A stretch of DNA of 64,000 nucleotides from Flaccisagitta enflata (Eukaryota > Chaetognatha > Sagittoidea > Aphragmophora): assembly GCA_965153355.1 (NCBI GenBank), contig OZ231126.1, positions 101,618,001 to 101,682,000 of the forward strand, written 5' to 3'. The notes beneath the pieces were generated by a model, which had not been told where the DNA came from, searched no databases, and saw only the letters and a program-made list of their open reading frames with translations. Position 1 is the stretch's first letter; every line of letters begins with the position of its first letter. Shown one piece after another: positions 60,246 through 64,000 of the stretch. Made by a program: the position numbers and the translations under genes.

Positions 60246-60247
60246 AC

Positions 60248-60249
<2 letters not shown>

Positions 60250-60319
<70 letters not shown>

Positions 60320-60320
60320 A
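60250..60320. repeat. (GA)n microsatellite
   Basis: About 34 GA units. Confidence 0.95.
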
Positions 60321-60439
60321 CAGAGAGAGACAAAACATTCCTTTATTTTCATATTGAATTGTCTGGGAGAAAGAGAGAGATACAGACTGACAGACAAACA
60401 GAGTCAGAGTCAGACAGAGTCGACTTAATAACAGGCTAA

Positions 60440-60890
60440 GAGTCTCCCTTTTATCAGGATTATCGCTTGGTAGCAGTTGGCATCATGCATGTTACGTATG
60501 GTCATCTTCATCATCGGTAAAAGTCTCGTGGTCATTGTCAATGTAATCGTCATTGTTTTTTTGTCATTTTTCAGGCTTTTACGATCAAAAAATCAAAATA
60601 GTAGAAAAAGAAAGAAAAGTTGCAAAAGCGTCAGATTGACAGCGGTACCCGTGCCCTGCCTGAGTCGGTTGTGCTTAAAGTTGAGGGGGGAGCAGGGCAG
60701 CGCAAGAAGGAGAAAATTCCCTATGTGTGTGAAAAAAGTCAAGTAAATCAGTACAGGATGACTGACACAAAGACACATGACAATTAAAAAAAATCGTAGT
60801 GTCTTAGTGAGCTTACACTTTCATTTTCCTATTTAGAAAAAAAAACCGAGCCCCAAACTATTTCGCGGACCTGTACGTTATATCTATTAT
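60440..60890 (+). repeat. Copy 2 of a direct duplication
   Basis: Matches 53690-54090 in order (TTTATCAGGATTATC, GTTACGTATGGTCATCTTC, TCGTGGTCATTGTCAATG, CTTTTACGATCAAAAAATCA, ACCGAGCCCCAAACTA, TTTCGCGGACCTGTACGTT). It carries an extra insertion at 60638-60745. Confidence 0.75.
60638..60745 (+). mobile_element. Fragment of the foldback element family
   Basis: ACAGCGGTACCCGTGCCCTG followed by GAGCAGGGCAGCGC and GGAGAAAATTCCCTATGTGT matches the left end and arm of the foldback at 15010-15472, with the middle lost. Confidence 0.7.
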
Positions 60891-60952
60891 ACATAAAATA
60901 TTACTGTGTAATGTATTTACATACGTTTTTGCATATTTTACACATAAAAACG

Positions 60953-61078
60953 AGGCCGTATACACTTCCCCCCCCCCCAGTTGCAGACGGATGGGCAATG
61001 ACAGAATGCTCATATTCTGTTTTGGTTACCAATAGACCAATAGACAGCATTCCTTGAGTTGCGAGTCTGCGACTAGAA
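60953..61078 (-). repeat. Hairpin-ended dispersed repeat, diverged B-like copy
   Basis: High end GTTGCGAGTCTGCGACTAG, low end GAGGCCGTATACACTTCCCC and CCCAGTTGCAGACGGATGGGC. Hairpin arm GTCGCAGAC and 3' arm GTCTGCAAC again match each other. Confidence 0.7.
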
Positions 61079-61084
61079 ATTAAA

Positions 61085-62170
61085 AACAGATGGAGAGACC
61101 TCTGGCTCTGGTTTGCGCCACTTGAAAGAAAATAAGGTTGTTTGGGTAGGACATCATGAAAAATCTGGTGCCGTTTGCTTTTCACGAGAGGTCAAAACTG
61201 AAATTTTTTTTTTGCCAAATTTGACTTATTCTAGTTATTAACTATGTTACCACGACTGATTTAGCAAAAAAAACAATGCGAATTTGTACTCCAAAAAACG
61301 AAGTTATAAATGATAATGTAAAACATAGAGAATTTCCCTAAATTATCTCTCAATTTAGCATTATTTGTTTTGCCCTAACTTTTAAATTCGCATGGAAAAT
61401 TAAGAAATGAGAAAACCAAGAACATCAGACTCAAGCAAAATATTATAGTAAAGATCTGATGTTTTTGAAAATGCGATTTTTTTCTTGATTTAGCTGTAAT
61501 AAAATTTAGGGGACCAAACATGTTTATTTCAAAAAATGTTAAAAACTTATTTTTTGACAAAAAAATCAACAAAAACCATACTTCCTGTTGTGCAATTCCT
61601 ATGAAATTTGATATGCATACAGCTGAGCGCGTCCCCTAACCACAGTAAAAATTTCATGGAACTGCTCCAACAGGAAGATAGGTAACTAGGGAATCAAAGT
61701 TGTCTTAAAAAAAATTTCCTCATTTTTTTCTCAACTGACAGTGGACTTGTTTTTTTTTAGTAAGTGTTTAAGATACTAATATCAAAGCCTGTCAGAATTT
61801 TTGTATGTTATGTTTGAGCATATCAGTGGATAACTCTCATGGAATCAATCAATAATAAATACTTTATTACAATTTAACTATACCAAAGTTTTAATTCAGA
61901 ATTTTTTCTTCTCTGTTTTTAGGGTTTATTGGTGCTGCTTTTAACTTTAAGATACATTTCTTGGCATCAACCCACGCCAAGTGGTCTTTTTTCTTAAAAG
62001 GGGCCTATGTTGGGATGTTGTGGGGAAAAATGATTTTTTTGTCCAATCTAGAATTTTAGTTTTAAAGCTTTACAACAGTGTCAAAGAGCTTGAATAAGAA
62101 ACAAATAAATACTCTAGATCATGTTGTAGGCAGGGGCAGTGACATATGAAACTAACACAAGCAATTGGGT
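61085..62170. other. AT-rich interval without recognisable gene
   Basis: No open frame with a plausible domain, no RNA gene and no array recognised. Confidence 0.55.
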
Positions 62171-62177
62171 TATAGTA

Positions 62178-62353
62178 CAGTCGGACCCCGCAATAACAGC
62201 CCCGCTTTTAAAGGTTCCCCATCAATAAAGGTCAACATTTTAAGGTCCAAAATGACACATTCTAATGTGTTTTCACCTCTCTTTAAAGGTGACCCTGAGA
62301 TAAAGGTGAAAAAGCTTCAGTCCCAATGGGACCGATGAGGCGGGGTCCTACTG
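62178..62353. mobile_element. Tc1/mariner- or pogo-like MITE, 176 bp
   Basis: Ends CAGTCGGACCCCGC and, on the other strand, CAGTAGGACCCCGC, each preceded by TA (62176-62177 and 62354-62355). The TA target duplication and CAGT start fit the Tc1/mariner superfamily. No coding capacity. Confidence 0.75.
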
Positions 62354-62364
62354 TAGTTAAAAAA

Positions 62365-62440
62365 CCTGACGGCAACCGACCAACTGACCAACCAACAGAC
62401 CAATCGACCGACCCACATAGCGGGTCATAGACTCATGTGC
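62365..62440 (-). repeat. Hairpin-family 5' fragment
   Basis: GACCAACTGACCAACCAACA tract ending in CACATAGCGGGTCATAGACT and CATGTG. Confidence 0.55.
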
Positions 62441-62505
62441 AGCCGAATAAGTATTGAAGCGGAAACGGAAGTGAAAGCAGCATATGAATCAACCAAGACT
62501 ACATC

Positions 62506-62507
<2 letters not shown>

Positions 62508-62580
<73 letters not shown>
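62508..62580. repeat. (TG)n microsatellite
   Basis: About 36 TG units; a shorter one at 62630-62648. Confidence 0.95.
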
Positions 62581-62582
<2 letters not shown>

Positions 62583-63065
62583 GGTTTGAAAGAAAAGAAT
62601 GCAAGAAGTCAACTATGTTCACATCCCATGTGTGTGTGTGTGTGTGTGACTGCAGGGGCCTGTAGAGGCCTATACACCCTATACAAAGTATAGGGGCCCG
62701 GGGCTTAGGGGGGCCTGGAGGGCCTCTCAATTTTTATAGAGATGAAAAGGGAAAAGGGAGAAAAGAAAAGAAAAAGGAAAAAAAAAAAAAAAAAAAAACG
62801 CTCCTGAGGGAATGATTTGTAAAACCGGGCTCTGAGCTAATTATACAAAAGCTGGAAACCTCTTTCAAAATACTGAAACTTTTTTACTATTTTTGTTATA
62901 GTACTAAGTTCAACACTTCAATTTTCTTCTCTAAATGAAATATATAGAGACTGAATAGTAATCCATAAAAAAACTATATGTGCTATAGGCGGCTGACAGT
63001 CGCGCCAAAACTAGGGGGGCCCGGACTTTTGGATTGTATAGGGGCCCAAAATTTCTCTGCTGGCC

Positions 63066-63116
<51 letters not shown>

Positions 63117-63128
63117 ATGTGTGTGTGT
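63066..63128. repeat. (TG)n microsatellite
   Basis: About 30 TG units with one GCATG interruption. Confidence 0.95.
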
Positions 63129-63516
63129 AAGGCCTTGCATATGGCGTTTTTTTCTGCGGTTTCGGTTCGGGTTTGGAATACCTTAAAACCTTTCCTCGGG
63201 TTTATGACGGGTTTATATTGTTTTTTTAAGTAAATATAGTAATAAAAAGATGTCTGGTCATTTGCCAGAGAGAAAACAAATGAGAGAAAAAAGAAGAAGC
63301 AAGAAAAAGAAAGAAAAATGAGAAAAAAAGGCAAAAAACAAACACACATAGACACGGACACAGACACTCTGAAACAGCAAAAAATCCGAGAAAACAGTTG
63401 AGCAAAAAAAGGGGGGGGGAAATAAGTTTAAACAGCATTATAAAAAAAAACAAAGAAATGAATGTAACTAAGTAGAGAGGGAGAGAGAGAGAGAGCGAGA
63501 GATAGAGAGGGAGAGA

Positions 63517-63586
<70 letters not shown>

Positions 63587-63782
63587 GAGAAACACACACA
63601 CACACACACACACACATTGAATCATCAAAGAGGTGAGAAAAAAATAACAAAAAAATTTGATGAGTGAAAGATTGAAAGAATAATATAGAAACAGAAATAT
63701 CCTAGAAAACAAAGTCAGGAATTTCGGGTTTGGCCTCAAAACCGAGCCTCGGCCTTCTCATGGCCAAACCCGCAAGGCCTTA
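63128..63782. mobile_element. Candidate DNA element with TAAGGCCTTGC ends
   Basis: The two ends read TAAGGCCTTGC inward and both abut TG repeats, as if the element inserted in a (TG)n tract. The arms beyond 11 bp are only loosely similar. The interior holds a GA repeat (63476-63583) and AC repeat and no gene. The flanks cannot show a target duplication because they are repetitive. Confidence 0.45.
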
Positions 63783-63929
63783 TGTGTGTGTGTGTGTGTG
63801 TGCATGCAATTGTGTGTGCGTGTGTTTTCTTAAGCGTTGGTGTGTTTTTGAAAGTATATGTGTCTGTTGGTTGGTTGGTTGGTAACACATTCATCAATGA
63901 ATAATGAATAATCGCAATCCTTTTCGTGG

Positions 63930-63954
63930 ACGTCATCATCATCATCATCAACGT

Positions 63955-64000
<46 letters not shown>
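63930..64000. repeat. (CAT)n microsatellite running off the window
   Basis: CAT/ATC triplets to the last base of the window. Confidence 0.95.

Noticed and set aside
62651-63067. A possible hAT element with CAGGGGCC and GGCCCCTG ends
   Set aside because: The ends are short, the flanks show no 8-bp duplication, and the interior is low-complexity.

Overview
The window looks like nuclear DNA from an animal, probably a marine or aquatic invertebrate (a crustacean would fit, but the species cannot be fixed from this sequence). The evidence is spliced genes with GT-AG introns, a BEL/Pao retrotransposon, other LTR elements, miniature DNA transposons, an adenovirus/Polinton-type DNA polymerase remnant, one tRNA gene, and an extreme density of microsatellites (GA, CA, AAC, ATTC, CCT/CCG). 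Most long open frames are translations of simple repeats and are not genes.

Layout. 1-14.3 kb: no protein gene found; minisatellites, a 2-kb inverted repeat (4.38-6.42 kb), a tRNA gene (7.79 kb) and many copies of a dispersed hairpin-ended repeat. 14.4-23.3 kb: a broken BEL/Pao-type retrotransposon (gag, zinc knuckles, protease, reverse transcriptase, RNase H, integrase) with two further ORFs downstream of integrase. 23.4-28.8 kb: an AT-rich remnant of a Polinton/adenovirus-like DNA element on the plus strand: a capsid-like fragment, a very basic small protein and a type-B DNA polymerase broken by frameshifts.

29.5-46.05 kb (minus strand): four genes in one orientation. They are a 12-exon gene for a superfamily-3 helicase of the parvovirus-NS1/Rep type; a coiled-coil and zinc-finger gene interrupted by a 307-bp hAT-like MITE and by one in-frame stop; an intron-less 132-aa membrane protein; and a 4-exon, 463-aa membrane protein with a proline-rich tail. 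The exon phases agree at the junctions I could check, apart from one optional mini-exon. I infer that at least three of these are or recently were real spliced genes. Whether they belong to the host or to an endogenised mobile or viral system is open; the helicase lies tail-to-tail with the DNA polymerase.

46-64 kb: a minus-strand gag-protease remnant (47.4-49.3 kb), a 112-bp minisatellite (49.8-50.65 kb), a cluster of hairpin-ended repeats including one nested in another, a young 5.1-kb LTR element with near-identical 520-bp LTRs and no recognisable pol (54.3-59.4 kb), a direct duplication flanking it, several candidate MITEs and long microsatellites.

The most distinctive signal is the dispersed repeat superfamily found about 30 times on both strands. 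Each full copy starts with a short hairpin, continues with CTATAAGAGG or CTACACCCCGC and a GGTC/CCGT tetranucleotide tract, and ends with a sequence matching one arm of the starting hairpin. Families differ in the arm sequence but the pairing is kept.
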